Origin: Ideonella benzenivorans
Lineage (GTDB): Bacteria; Pseudomonadota; Gammaproteobacteria; Burkholderiales; Burkholderiaceae_C
Reading direction: 5' to 3'
Assembly: GCF_020387415.1 (NCBI RefSeq)
Contig: NZ_JAGWCB010000018.1
Location: 248,001 to 312,000, forward strand
DNA length: 64,000 nucleotides
Shown piece by piece: positions 1 to 8,393 of the stretch (within the stretch, counting starts at the first letter, position 1; every line of letters starts with the position of its first letter). The notes beneath the pieces were generated by a model. The model saw only the letters and a program-made list of their open reading frames with translations. It was not told where the DNA came from and did no database searches. A program made the translations under genes and the position numbers.

Positions 1-248
1 TGCTGCTGGACCGCACGGTGCACGACGTGATGGATGCCTTCCGGGCGGCCGTGCAAGTGCGGCCGGAGATCCTGGAGTGCCACCTGGTGGCCGGCGGCTT
101 CGACTACCTGCTCAAGACCCGGGTGTCGGACATGGCGGCCTACCGCACCTTCGTCGGCGAGGTGATCTGGACCCTGCCCGGGGTGCGCGAGACCCGCACC
201 TACGCGGTGATGGAGGAGGTCAAGAACACCACCGCGCTGGATTTCTGA
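1..248 (+). CDS. Lrp/AsnC family regulator, C-terminal part (partial)
   Basis: The frame is open from base 3 and runs to a TGA at 246-248, so only about the last 81 residues are in the window; the start and the DNA-binding domain lie upstream. What is visible is the effector-binding (RAM) domain of the leucine-responsive regulator family: a strand with CHLVAGGFDYLL followed by a helix and the closing stretch KNTTALDF, which resembles the C-terminal end of true Lrp proteins. The family senses amino acids and binds DNA as octamers or hexadecamers; the target genes cannot be told from here. Confidence 0.85.
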   Translation, partial: LLDRTVHDVMDAFRAAVQVRPEILECHLVAGGFDYLLKTRVSDMAAYRTFVGEVIWTLPGVRETRTYAVMEEVKNTTALDF

Positions 249-444
249 GCCCTCTAGGGATGTCGCGCACGTCACACCCGCCGGGGTGATGACGCCCCGG
301 GCGGTGATCGGGAGCATGGGGTCCGCGTTCTTCCCTCATCGCCTGCAGTCGAGGCCCGTCATGCGCTCCTGGTTGACCCCGAACCCCGCTTCCCGCGCGC
401 CACAGGGTGAGCGCGCAGTCCACGAAGCAAACGAAGGTGGCTGG

Positions 445-579
445 ATGGATTCCAGCCTGGATCTGCAAAGCGGCCTGTCGGTCGAGGAAGTGCCGCTGGA
501 CCCGGACGACCCGGCCTGGACAGGCTGGTTCTGCGACGGGCCCGAGCTGCCCGCCGCCCCGCCCGGTCCGCAGCCCTGA
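445..579 (+). CDS. Small acidic hypothetical protein (44 aa)
   Basis: A 44-codon frame starting MDSSLDLQSG with a purine-rich stretch (aaggtgg, 434-440) a few bases before the ATG. It is acidic and proline-rich with a central WTGWFCDGPELP and no recognisable domain. It stops 6 bases before the end of the convergent yggS gene. A longer in-frame extension to 286 exists but has no better ribosome site. It could be a non-functional frame; the main support is the plausible ribosome site and its placement filling the gap exactly. Confidence 0.35.
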   Translation: MDSSLDLQSGLSVEEVPLDPDDPAWTGWFCDGPELPAAPPGPQP

Positions 580-585
580 ACGGGT

Positions 586-1287
586 TCAGGCCGCCGGCCG
601 GGGGCGCGCGCCGAAGATGGCGGTGCCGATGCGCACCAGCGTCGCGCCTTCGAGCACCGCGGCTTCCAGGTCGGCGCTCATGCCCATCGACAGCGTGTCC
701 AGCGCCAGGCCCTCGGCCCGCAAGGCCTCGAAGGCCTCGCGCAGCCGGCGGTGCGGCGCGCGCTGGGCCGCCAGCCCGTCCACGGGCTCCGGGATCGCCA
801 TCAGGCCACGCAGCGCCAGCCGCGGCAGGGCCGCCACGGCCCGGGCCAGCGCCGGCAGTTCATCCAGCGTGACGCCGCTCTTGCTGGCCTCGCCGCTGAT
901 GTTGACCTGCAGGCAGACCTGCAGCGGCGGCAGCCCCGCCGGCCGCTGCTCGGACAGCCGCTCGGCGATCTTGAGCCGGTCCACCGAATGGACCCAGTCG
1001 AACTGCTCGGCCACCACCCGGGTCTTGTTGGACTGCAGCGGGCCGATCAGATGCCATTGCAGCTGCGGCCGCAGATCGATCAGGGCCTCAATCTTGGCCA
1101 GGGCCTCCTGCACATAGTTTTCGCCAAAGGCGGCCTGCCCCGTCGCATGGGCCTCGCGCACGGCCTCGGCCGGGCAGGTCTTGCTGACCGCCAACAGCAT
1201 CACGCTGTCGGCCGGACGGTGCGCGGCGGCACAGGCGTCGGCCAGGCGGCGACGCACTTGTTGTAGGTTCTGCGCGATACTGACCAT
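586..1287 (-). CDS. yggS: YggS family pyridoxal-5'-phosphate homeostasis protein
   Basis: This is a 233-residue member of the PLPBP/YggS family, a single-domain TIM-barrel protein with the fold of alanine racemase that binds PLP and buffers cellular vitamin B6 without a known catalytic reaction. The PLP lysine is K36 in AVSKT; HLIGPLQSNK (79-88) and SMGMSADLEAAV near the C-terminus are family signatures. I chose the ATG at 1287 because the family begins just there; the longer frame upstream runs into the divergent pilT. The yggS/pilT head-to-head arrangement is common in beta- and gammaproteobacteria. Confidence 0.95.
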   Translation of the reverse strand: MVSIAQNLQQVRRRLADACAAAHRPADSVMLLAVSKTCPAEAVREAHATGQAAFGENYVQEALAKIEALIDLRPQLQWHLIGPLQSNKTRVVAEQFDWVHSVDRLKIAERLSEQRPAGLPPLQVCLQVNISGEASKSGVTLDELPALARAVAALPRLALRGLMAIPEPVDGLAAQRAPHRRLREAFEALRAEGLALDTLSMGMSADLEAAVLEGATLVRIGTAIFGARPRPAA

Positions 1288-1348
1288 GATTGTGCGAGCA
1301 TAAACGACGCCCCGCCCCGGGCGCCCAGGGAACCCACACCACCACGCC

Positions 1349-2392
1349 ATGGACATCACCCAGCTGCTGGCCTTCTCGGTCAAGAACAAGGCCTCGGACC
1401 TCCACCTCTCCGCCGGCCTGCCGCCGATGATCCGCGTCAACGGGGATGTGCGTCGCATCAATGTCGAGCCGCTGAACCACAAGCAGGTTCACGCGATGGT
1501 CTACGACATCATGAACGACGTGCAGCGCAAGCACTACGAGGACACGCTGGAGTGCAACTTCAGCTTCGAGGTGCAGGGGCTGGCCCGTTTCCGGGTCAAC
1601 GCCTTCCACCAGAACCGCGGCGCCGGCGCGGTGTTCCGGACCATTCCGTCCAAGATCCTGACGCTGCAGCAGCTCAACTGCCCGCCGGTGTTCGGCGATC
1701 TGGCGCTCAAGCCGCGCGGTCTGGTGCTGGTGACCGGCCCGACCGGCTCCGGCAAGTCGACCACGCTGGCGGCCATGGTGGACCACCTCAACGAATCCGA
1801 GTACGGCCACATCCTGACGCTGGAAGACCCGATCGAATTCGTGCACGAATCCAAAAAGTGCCTGGTCAACCAGCGCGAGGTGGGCCCGCACACGCACAGC
1901 TTCTCGAACGCGCTGCGCGCCGCGCTGCGCGAGGACCCGGACGCCATCCTGGTGGGCGAATTGCGTGACCTGGAAACCATCCGACTGGCCCTGACCGCCG
2001 CCGAAACCGGCCACCTGGTGTTCGGCACCCTGCACACCAGCAGCGCCGCCAAGACCATCGACCGGATCGTCGACGTGTTCCCGGCCGCCGAGAAGGACAT
2101 GGTGCGCGCCATGCTGTCCGAGTCCCTGGTGGCGGTCATCTCGCAGACGCTGTGCAAGACCAAGGACGGCACCGGCCGGGTGGCCGCGCACGAGATCATG
2201 ATCGGCACCTCGGCCATCCGCAACCTGATCCGCGAGAACAAGGTGGCCCAGATGTACTCGTCGATCCAGACCGGCCAGAGCCAAGGCATGCAGACCCTGG
2301 ACCAGTGCTTGGCCGATCTGGTGCGGCGCAATGTCGTGGCCGCCTCCGAAGCCCGCTTCAAGGCCAAGTTCCCCGAGAACTTCCCGGGCTGA
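1349..2392 (+). CDS. pilT: Type IV pilus retraction ATPase PilT
   Basis: This 347-residue secretion ATPase powers pilus retraction in twitching motility, DNA uptake and surface sensing; it works as a hexamer at the cytoplasmic base of the pilus machine. The Walker A motif is GPTGSGKST (130-138), a Walker B-like AILVGELRD follows near 200, the His box contains GTLHTSSA, and the PilT-specific AIRNLIRE motif lies near residue 290. The length matches the family. The gene is first in a run with a cyclic-nucleotide-binding protein and pilU, and is divergent from yggS with a 61-base shared promoter region. Confidence 0.97.
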   Translation: MDITQLLAFSVKNKASDLHLSAGLPPMIRVNGDVRRINVEPLNHKQVHAMVYDIMNDVQRKHYEDTLECNFSFEVQGLARFRVNAFHQNRGAGAVFRTIPSKILTLQQLNCPPVFGDLALKPRGLVLVTGPTGSGKSTTLAAMVDHLNESEYGHILTLEDPIEFVHESKKCLVNQREVGPHTHSFSNALRAALREDPDAILVGELRDLETIRLALTAAETGHLVFGTLHTSSAAKTIDRIVDVFPAAEKDMVRAMLSESLVAVISQTLCKTKDGTGRVAAHEIMIGTSAIRNLIRENKVAQMYSSIQTGQSQGMQTLDQCLADLVRRNVVAASEARFKAKFPENFPG

Positions 2393-2423
2393 TCGGCCCA
2401 CCCGCCGTTGTCCACCCACTGCC

Positions 2424-3077
2424 GTGAAACACCTGCTCAGCCGCTTCCTGCGCTCGCCCGAGACCGCTGACACGCCGTCGCCCCGCCCCGACGACAGCAG
2501 CTTCTTCGCCACCCAGGTGATGGAGCGCGAGGAGGACACGCGGCTGATGGCCCCCTGGCACGAGCGCGCCTCGGCGCTGGGTGCCCGGCCCTACGACACG
2601 GCCCAGGGCCTGGCCCAGCTGCTGCAGTGGCTGCGCCAGGACCCGGTGTTCGCCGGGCTGGAAGGCCTGGACTTGGCGGTGCTGGGCGGCTACTTCGAGT
2701 TCGTACAGGTCGACAGCGGCCGGCAGATCATCGGCCAGGACGAACAGGGCGACTACCTGGTCGTGCTGCTGCAGGGCGTGGTCGGCGACGACCGGCTGCA
2801 GCCCTCCGGCGCCAAGGTGCGCATCAACGAATCCCGCGCGGGTGACGTGCTGGGCGAGATGTCGGTGCTCGACGGCGGCACCCGCTTCTGCTCCTGCACC
2901 GCGCTGACGCCGCTGATCGCGGCCGTCCTGCCCAGCCAGGCCCTGGCGGCGATGATGGACGACGACCCCCGCCTGGCGGCCGCGCTGCTGGCCTGGATCG
3001 CCAAGCGGCTGTCCCTGCGGCTGCGCCAGGTCAGTGCCCGCCTGTCGGTGCAGCTGGCCCGCGGCGGCACGGAATGA
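2424..3077 (+). CDS. Stand-alone cyclic nucleotide-binding domain protein
   Basis: A 217-residue protein with one Crp-like cNMP-binding domain (about residues 75-185; RIQ-type strand QIIGQDEQGDYLVVLLQG, phosphate-cassette region AGDVLGEMSVLDGGTR). No helix-turn-helix follows: the C-terminus is a charged amphipathic helix, so it is probably not a DNA-binding regulator. I place the start at the GTG at 2424; the in-frame ATG upstream would overlap pilT by about 60 bases. Its stop overlaps an ATG of the next frame and it lies between pilT and pilU, which suggests it links a cyclic nucleotide (cAMP or c-di-GMP level) to pilus retraction. This role is inference. Confidence 0.8.
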   Translation: MKHLLSRFLRSPETADTPSPRPDDSSFFATQVMEREEDTRLMAPWHERASALGARPYDTAQGLAQLLQWLRQDPVFAGLEGLDLAVLGGYFEFVQVDSGRQIIGQDEQGDYLVVLLQGVVGDDRLQPSGAKVRINESRAGDVLGEMSVLDGGTRFCSCTALTPLIAAVLPSQALAAMMDDDPRLAAALLAWIAKRLSLRLRQVSARLSVQLARGGTE

Positions 3078-3109
3078 ATCCCCCGACGACCCGTTCACGG
3101 AGAACTGCG

Positions 3110-4246
3110 ATGGAACGCGACCAGGCCTCGAAATTCGTCAACGACCTGCTGAAACTGCTGGTGGCGCGCAAGGGGTCGGACCTGTTCCTGACGGCCGACT
3201 TCCCGCCCGCGATCAAGGTCGACGGCAAGGTCACCAAGGTGTCCCCGCAGCCGCTGACCGGCTCGCACACCGTGGCGCTGGCCCGGGCCGTCATGAACGA
3301 CAAGCAGGCGGCCGATTTCGAACGCACCAAGGAGTGCAACTTCGCGATCTCGCCGCAGGGCATTGGCCGCTTCCGCGTCAGCGCCTTCATGCAGCAGGGC
3401 CACGTGGGCATGGTGCTGCGGACCATCCCGGCGGAGCTGCCCACCATCGACGAGATGGGCCTGCCGCAGATCCTCAAGGACATCGCGATGAGCAAGCGCG
3501 GCCTGGTGATCCTGGTGGGCGCCACGGGCTCGGGCAAGTCCACGTCGCTGGCCGCGATGGTGGACTGGCGCAACGAACACGCCTGCGACCACATCATCAC
3601 GGTGGAAGACCCGGTGGAGTTCGTGCACCCGCACAAGAACTGCATCGTGACCCAGCGTGAGGTCGGCATCGACACCGAGGACTGGGACATCGCGCTGAAG
3701 AACAGCCTGCGCCAAGCCCCCGACGTGATCCTGATGGGCGAAATCCGCGACCGCAAGACCATGGAGCTGGCGATCGCCTTTGCCGAGACCGGCCACCTGT
3801 GCATGGCCACGCTGCACGCCAACAGCGCCAACCAGGCGCTGGACCGGATCATCAACTTCTTCCCCGAAGAGAAGCGCGACCAGTTGCTGATGGACGTGTC
3901 GCTCAACCTCAAGGCCATGATCTCGCAGCGCCTGCTGCCGCGCCAGGAGGGCCGTGGCCGCATCGCGGCGGTCGAGATCATGCTCAACACGCCGCTGATG
4001 GCCGACCTGATCTTCAAGGGCGAGGTCGGCGAGTTGAAGGAGCTGATGAAGCGCTCGCGCGAGCTGGGCATGCAGACCTTCGACCAGGCGCTGTTCGACC
4101 TCTACGAGGCCAACGCCATCACCTACGAGGACGCGCTGCGCAACGCCGACTCGGTCAACGACCTGCGGCTGCAGATCAAGCTCAACAGCAAGCGCGCCCA
4201 CGTCGGCGACCTGTCGGCTGGCACCGAGCACCTCACCATCGTCTGA
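3110..4246 (+). CDS. pilU: PilT-dependent accessory ATPase PilU
   Basis: 378 residues, PilT/PilU subfamily of type IV pilus ATPases. PilU works with PilT to give high-force retraction. Walker A is GATGSGKST near residue 136, with the Walker B region VILMGEIRD and the sequence LMADLIFKGEV in place of the PilT AIRNLIRE motif. I chose the ATG at 3110 (MERDQASKF, the usual start of PilU) because it is preceded by acggag; an earlier ATG at 3074 overlaps the previous stop but would add 12 unlike residues. It is third in the pilT operon. Confidence 0.95.
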   Translation: MERDQASKFVNDLLKLLVARKGSDLFLTADFPPAIKVDGKVTKVSPQPLTGSHTVALARAVMNDKQAADFERTKECNFAISPQGIGRFRVSAFMQQGHVGMVLRTIPAELPTIDEMGLPQILKDIAMSKRGLVILVGATGSGKSTSLAAMVDWRNEHACDHIITVEDPVEFVHPHKNCIVTQREVGIDTEDWDIALKNSLRQAPDVILMGEIRDRKTMELAIAFAETGHLCMATLHANSANQALDRIINFFPEEKRDQLLMDVSLNLKAMISQRLLPRQEGRGRIAAVEIMLNTPLMADLIFKGEVGELKELMKRSRELGMQTFDQALFDLYEANAITYEDALRNADSVNDLRLQIKLNSKRAHVGDLSAGTEHLTIV

Positions 4247-4259
4247 CCTGTTTCACCCC

Positions 4260-5153
4260 ATGACGACCAAGACCTACGACTCCATCCCCTCCCAACGCGT
4301 GGCCTTTCTGGGCCTGGGCGTGATGGGCTATCCCATGGCCGGCCACCTGCAGCGGGCCGGCCACGAGGTCACCGTCTACAACCGCACCGCCGCCAAGGCC
4401 CAGGCCTGGGTGGCCGAGTACGGCGGTCGGGCCGCGGCCACGCCGCGCGAGGCCGCCGAGGGCGCCAGCCTGGTGTTCGCCTGCGTCGGCAACGACGACG
4501 ACCTGCGCTCGGTCGTGCTGGGCCCCGACGGGGCCTTCGCCGGCATGAAGGAAGGCGCCATCTTCGTGGACCACACGACGGCCTCGGCCGAGGTGGCCCG
4601 GGAGCTGAACCAACTGGCCCGCCAGGCCGGCCGCTATTTCGTCGATGCGCCGGTCTCCGGCGGTCAGGCCGGTGCGGTCAATGGCGTGCTGACGGTGATG
4701 TGCGGTGGCGAGCTGGCCCCGTTCGAGGCCATGAAGCCGGTGGCGATGGCCTTCAGCCGGGCGGTCACCCGCATCGGCGAATCCGGTGCCGGCCAGCTGG
4801 CCAAGATGGTCAACCAGATCTGCATCGCCGGCCTCGTGCAAGGCCTGTCTGAGGCCGTGGCCTTCGGTCAGCAGGCCCAGCTGGACATGAAGCTGGTTCT
4901 GGACGTGATCGGCAAGGGCGCAGCCCAGAGCTGGCAGCTGGACAACCGCGGCAAGACCATGGTGGACGACCAGTTTGAGTTCGGCTTTGCCGTCGACTGG
5001 ATGCGCAAGGACCTGGGCCTGGTGCTGGACGAAGCCCGCCACAACGGCGCCCGGTTGCCCGTCACCGCGCTGGTCGACCAGTTCTACGCCGATGTGCAGG
5101 AGATGGGCGGCGGCCGCTGGGACACCTCCAGCCTGATCCGCCGCCTGCGCTGA
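4260..5153 (+). CDS. NAD(P)-dependent beta-hydroxyacid dehydrogenase
   Basis: A 297-residue enzyme of the 3-hydroxyisobutyrate dehydrogenase/tartronate semialdehyde reductase family. The Rossmann motif GLGVMG is at 18-23, the substrate loop is FVDAPVSGGQAGA, and the catalytic lysine is K182 in GAGQLAKMVNQ. Such enzymes reduce or oxidise short beta-hydroxyacids with NAD(P)H; which substrate is used cannot be told. It starts 13 bases after pilU and could be read from the same transcript, but it has no clear ribosome site and no obvious functional tie to pili. Confidence 0.9.
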   Translation: MTTKTYDSIPSQRVAFLGLGVMGYPMAGHLQRAGHEVTVYNRTAAKAQAWVAEYGGRAAATPREAAEGASLVFACVGNDDDLRSVVLGPDGAFAGMKEGAIFVDHTTASAEVARELNQLARQAGRYFVDAPVSGGQAGAVNGVLTVMCGGELAPFEAMKPVAMAFSRAVTRIGESGAGQLAKMVNQICIAGLVQGLSEAVAFGQQAQLDMKLVLDVIGKGAAQSWQLDNRGKTMVDDQFEFGFAVDWMRKDLGLVLDEARHNGARLPVTALVDQFYADVQEMGGGRWDTSSLIRRLR

Positions 5154-5157
5154 ACGA

Positions 5158-5796
5158 TCAGGGTTGCGCCGCGCCGGAGGCGGCCGGCGCCGGCTGCAGC
5201 GCCTTGAGCGTGTCTTCGCTGACCACCTCGGTCACGCGCACGACCTTCTCGACGCCGTTGATCGAACGGGCCAGCTCGGTGGCGCGGTTGATCTCGCGCT
5301 CGGTGACGATGCCCATCAGGTAGACCACGCCGCGCTCGGTCACGACCTTGAAGGCGTGGCCCTGCACGTCCTTGGCGTCGAACAGGGTGGCCTTCACCTT
5401 GCTGGTCACCAGCAGGTCGCTGGACCGCGAGCCCAGCGAGCTGTTGGGCATCACCGCGGTCTCATTGACCACCGAACGCAGGTTCTCCACGCCAGAGACG
5501 GCACGGGCCACGGCCTCCCGGTCGGCGCTGGTGGGCAGCTCACCGGTCAGCAGCACCACCCGGTTGTAGCTGGTGACGTTGACATGGCCGCGGTCGCCCA
5601 CCACCTCACGGATGCGGTTGTAGGACTTGGTTTCGATGGCCTCGTCTTCCACCTGGGCACCGGAGGTGCGGCGGTCGGTGTACATCAGCGCACCGCCCAC
5701 CGCGGCACCGCCGATCAGCAGCGGAGCGCAGGCGGACAGGAGCTGGGTGGCGGCCAGCAGGCTGGCCAGGGTCAGGATTCGGCTTGCTTTGATCAT
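5158..5796 (-). CDS. dolP: BON-domain outer-membrane lipoprotein (DolP/YraP)
   Basis: 212 residues. The start at 5796 gives a signal peptide with the lipobox LLSAC, so C23 would be the acylated cysteine. Two BON domains follow (about 55-115 and 130-200), the second containing VVYLMGIVTEREINRATELARSINGV. DolP supports outer-membrane integrity and division-site cell envelope processes in E. coli. It ends the cluster yraN-diaA-dolP, the order also seen around rsmI in E. coli, which supports the assignment. The C-terminus is an Ala/Pro-rich tail. Confidence 0.9.
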   Translation of the reverse strand: MIKASRILTLASLLAATQLLSACAPLLIGGAAVGGALMYTDRRTSGAQVEDEAIETKSYNRIREVVGDRGHVNVTSYNRVVLLTGELPTSADREAVARAVSGVENLRSVVNETAVMPNSSLGSRSSDLLVTSKVKATLFDAKDVQGHAFKVVTERGVVYLMGIVTEREINRATELARSINGVEKVVRVTEVVSEDTLKALQPAPAASGAAQP

Positions 5797-5841
5797 GGAT
5801 GCGTTCTCGGGAAAGAGGAGCACGGTACGGCCCCTCGGGTG

Positions 5842-6447
5842 TCAGGCCGGCGATGCGTCGTCGCCCAGCAACTGGATGTCGATGGCATCGCACAGCGCAT
5901 GCACGGCCAGCAGATGCAGCTCGCGCACCCGGGCCGGCCGGGCCGTGGCCACCGGCACCCAGACATCGGTTTCGGCCAGCAGATCCGGCCAGGCGCCCGG
6001 GTCTCCGCCGGTGAACAGCACCACGCTCATCTCCTGCTGGTGGGCGGCCTGCACCACCGCGCGCAGGGCGGGGTCTTCGTTCTGCAGGCCGGCGAACACG
6101 ACCAGCAGATCCCCGGGCTGCCCCAAGGCACGCAACTGCGCGGACAAGGCGTCTTCACCATGCCCTGGCGCCGGCGGCGGCGCCAGCGGACGGCCCAGGC
6201 CGGGGCCCAGCGCCAGCGCGGCCAGCGGCGGGCGCTCGCGCTCGAAACGGAAGGTCATCGCACCGCACAGCACCGCGGCCAGATCCGCATCCCCGCCCTG
6301 GCCACAGGCCAGCAGCTTGCCGCCGGCGGTCAGGCAACCCACCGCGGCCTGCGCGGCTTCGGCGATGGGGCGGGACAGGGATTCGGCCACCTGGTAGAGC
6401 AGGTCCGCCGTTTCGAAGAAGTGGTGCTGGATACGGGCTTCAAGCAT
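5842..6447 (-). CDS. diaA: SIS-domain protein, DiaA-like
   Basis: 201 residues with a sugar-isomerase (SIS) fold related to phosphoheptose isomerase GmhA. Position between yraN and dolP matches E. coli diaA, whose product binds DnaA and promotes timely replication initiation. The visible SIS features are GGKLLACGQGGDAD near 42-55 and the strand GDLLVVFAGLQNEDPALRAVVQAA. The usual GNGGSA of GmhA/DiaA reads GQGGDA here, so an isomerase activity is doubtful and the assignment rests largely on synteny. It starts 69 bases after yraN ends. Confidence 0.8.
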   Translation of the reverse strand: MLEARIQHHFFETADLLYQVAESLSRPIAEAAQAAVGCLTAGGKLLACGQGGDADLAAVLCGAMTFRFERERPPLAALALGPGLGRPLAPPPAPGHGEDALSAQLRALGQPGDLLVVFAGLQNEDPALRAVVQAAHQQEMSVVLFTGGDPGAWPDLLAETDVWVPVATARPARVRELHLLAVHALCDAIDIQLLGDDASPA

Positions 6448-6516
6448 GGGCGCCGATCATAAGCGCGGGCGGTGCACTGCCTTGGGACGGCCGGCAGGCC
6501 CACAAGTTCCCCGGAT

Positions 6517-6912
6517 TCAAGCGGCCTCGAAGGCCGCCGGCAGCCAGGTGAGCTGCTCGCCGTCCACCGCCACCACGTCGAAACGGCAGGGCGGCAGTCG
6601 GGACAGCCGCAGCAGGTAATGCTGGGCCGCGTAGACTAGGCTGCGCTGCTTGGCCGGGGTGACGCTGGCCGCCGCGCCCCCATGGGCCCCGTCCTGCCGG
6701 GCCCGGACCTCGACGAAGACCAAGGTGCCGTCGGGCGCGCGCAGAATGAGGTCGATCTCGCCCCCGCGCCGGGATGGCCCGCGGGCCACCCGATAATTGC
6801 GCTGTACCAAGCGCAGGCCCTGGGCCTGCAGATAGGCCAGCGCCCGGTCTTCGGCCTGCGCGCCGACCAGCGCCCGCGCCGGGCGCGAAGTCGCCGGGCT
6901 GTTCCCTGGCAT
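6517..6912 (-). CDS. yraN: UPF0102/YraN family nuclease-fold protein
   Basis: About 131 residues of the YraN family, which has a restriction-endonuclease-like core: RRGGEIDLILR followed by VFVEVRAR carries the expected acidic and E-x-R pattern, and the N-terminal AEDRALAYLQAQGLRLVQRNYR is typical. Its biochemical role is not settled in any organism. Two starts are possible, 6912 (MPGNSP) and 6924 (MGRAMP); the first leaves 10 bases before the divergent rsmI, while the second would overlap it by two bases. It heads the minus-strand run yraN-diaA-dolP. Confidence 0.9.
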   Translation of the reverse strand: MPGNSPATSRPARALVGAQAEDRALAYLQAQGLRLVQRNYRVARGPSRRGGEIDLILRAPDGTLVFVEVRARQDGAHGGAAASVTPAKQRSLVYAAQHYLLRLSRLPPCRFDVVAVDGEQLTWLPAAFEAA

Positions 6913-6922
6913 TGCACGACCC

Positions 6923-7855
6923 ATGAGCGCCACCTCCGCCTCCTTGTCCCTGTTGCAGGCCGCCGCCCTCGCGGCCGGCGGCCAGCAGTATCCGGCCGCC
7001 ACGCTGTATGTGGTGGCCAGCCCCATCGGCAATCTGGCGGATTTCAGCCTGCGGGCCGTGCAGGCCCTGGCCCTGGCCGATGCGGTGGCCTGCGAGGACA
7101 CCCGGGTCACCGCCGGCCTGCTGCGCCACCTGGGCTTGGACAAGCCGCTGGTGGCGGTGCATGAGCACAACGAGCAGTCCGCGGCCGCCAAGGTGCTGGA
7201 CCGCCTGGCCCGCGGCGAGCGGGTGGCCTATCTGAGCGATGCGGGCACACCGGCGGTGTCCGATCCGGGGGCGGTGCTGGTGCGGGAGGTGCGCGCCGCC
7301 GGCCACCGGGTGCTGCCGCTGCCCGGCCCGAGCGCGGTGGTCACCGCCCTGAGCGCCGCCGGCTGCACCGGCGACAACGGTCCCGGCTTTCATTTCGCCG
7401 GTTTTCTGCCCGCCAAGGGGCAGGAGCGCGAGGCCGCCTTGCAGGCCGCGCTGGCCCAGACGGTGCCGACGGTGCTGTTTGAAGCGCCGCACCGCATCGA
7501 GGCCTTGGCGGACCGGCTGGCGGCCTGCGCGCCGGACCGGCCGGTCACGGTCTGCCGCGAGCTGACCAAGCAGTTCGAACAAATCGAGACCCTGCCCGCC
7601 CAGGCGCTGCCAGCCTGGTTCGCGGCCGACGCGCAGCGGCGCCGCGGCGAGTTCGCGCTGGTGCTGCATGCGCCGGCACCGGCCGCCCCCAGCGAGGACG
7701 GACTGCCCGCCGAAGCCGAGCGCATGTTGCAGGTGCTGCTGCGCGAGCTGCCGCTCAAGCAGGCCGTGGCCCTGGCCGCGGAGCTGAGCGGCGCGCCGCG
7801 CAACGCGCTCTACCAGCGTGCGCTGCAGCAGCGCCAAGCCAGCGACGCCGACTGA
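6923..7855 (+). CDS. rsmI: 16S rRNA (cytidine-1402-2'-O)-methyltransferase RsmI
   Basis: 310 residues of the tetrapyrrole-methylase fold. RsmI uses S-adenosylmethionine to 2'-O-methylate C1402 in the decoding centre of 16S rRNA. Recognised stretches are LYVVASPIGNLADF, CEDTRVTAGLLRHLG, YLSDAGTPAVSDPGAVLV and GFLPAKG. Length fits the family. It is divergent from yraN with almost no space between the start codons, so its promoter has to lie inside yraN or its message has almost no leader. Confidence 0.95.
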   Translation: MSATSASLSLLQAAALAAGGQQYPAATLYVVASPIGNLADFSLRAVQALALADAVACEDTRVTAGLLRHLGLDKPLVAVHEHNEQSAAAKVLDRLARGERVAYLSDAGTPAVSDPGAVLVREVRAAGHRVLPLPGPSAVVTALSAAGCTGDNGPGFHFAGFLPAKGQEREAALQAALAQTVPTVLFEAPHRIEALADRLAACAPDRPVTVCRELTKQFEQIETLPAQALPAWFAADAQRRRGEFALVLHAPAPAAPSEDGLPAEAERMLQVLLRELPLKQAVALAAELSGAPRNALYQRALQQRQASDAD

Positions 7856-7892
7856 ACCCACGGGACGCAAGGGTTCAACCGAGCATCAGCGC

Positions 7893-8258
7893 TCACTGCG
7901 CCGCGGAGGGTGCCCGCTGGTTGTGGGCCTTGCGCGCGATGTCACGGTTGGCGCGGCGCTCGGCGGCACGCACGCGTGCCCGTTCCTGGGTCGTCACGCT
8001 GCCATCGGCGGCGGCCTTGGTTTCCAGGTTGTCGATGTGCTGCTGCTGGTTGTCCAGGCGGTTGGTCTCGCGCTGGGTCAGTTCACCAGTCGAAGCGGCC
8101 TGGTTGATGCGTGCGGCTTCGCGCTGCTGACGCAGCTTGATGTGCGGAGTGCTGGCGCCGCGCTCCGGCGGGGTGGCGGTCTGGGCACTGGCGGCAAAGC
8201 TGGCGCCGGCGATCAGCGCGGCCAACGTCCAGGTCAGGGGCGAGGTGATGCGGTTCAT
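7893..8258 (-). CDS. Small secreted basic protein of unknown function
   Basis: 121 residues with a clear signal peptide (MNRITSPLTWTLAALIAG, cleavage probably after ASAQ). The mature part is hydrophilic and helical, with a repeat-like pattern of ELTQRETNRLDNQQ and VTTQERARVRAAERR that looks like two related helices. The ATG at 8258 is preceded by gaaggagaacc, a strong ribosome site. Similar short periplasmic proteins occur in Burkholderiales but I know no function for them. It is convergent with rsmI, and a GAACCC/GGGTTC hairpin (7853-7877) sits between the two stop codons. Confidence 0.75.
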   Translation of the reverse strand: MNRITSPLTWTLAALIAGASFAASAQTATPPERGASTPHIKLRQQREAARINQAASTGELTQRETNRLDNQQQHIDNLETKAAADGSVTTQERARVRAAERRANRDIARKAHNQRAPSAAQ

Positions 8259-8357
8259 GGGAGGTTCTCCTTCGACGTGCGGGTGGGGCACCATGCCATG
8301 CCCCGGGTGCAGGTTCAACGCCGGAGATAGGGATCCCGTGGACTCGGGATTGGTGTG

Positions 8358-8386
8358 CACCTGTAAACGGGCCGACTCCCTACAAT
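8358..8386 (+). promoter_or_regulatory. Possible tldD promoter with minimal leader
   Basis: A good -10 hexamer TACAAT lies at 8381-8386, only 8 bases before the tldD ATG at 8394. Transcription would begin at or within a base or two of the start codon, giving a leaderless or nearly leaderless message. No convincing -35 hexamer is seen at the right spacing, and no ribosome site precedes the ATG, which fits a leaderless start. Confidence 0.35.
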
Positions 8387-8393
8387 CGATCGC

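Noticed and set aside
279-306. GC hairpin after the Lrp gene as terminator
   Set aside because: The stem is imperfect (one bulge) and no T-run follows.
1088-2539. A 483-codon open frame antisense to pilT
   Set aside because: It overlaps pilT entirely and lacks any domain; the pilT frame carries all ATPase motifs.
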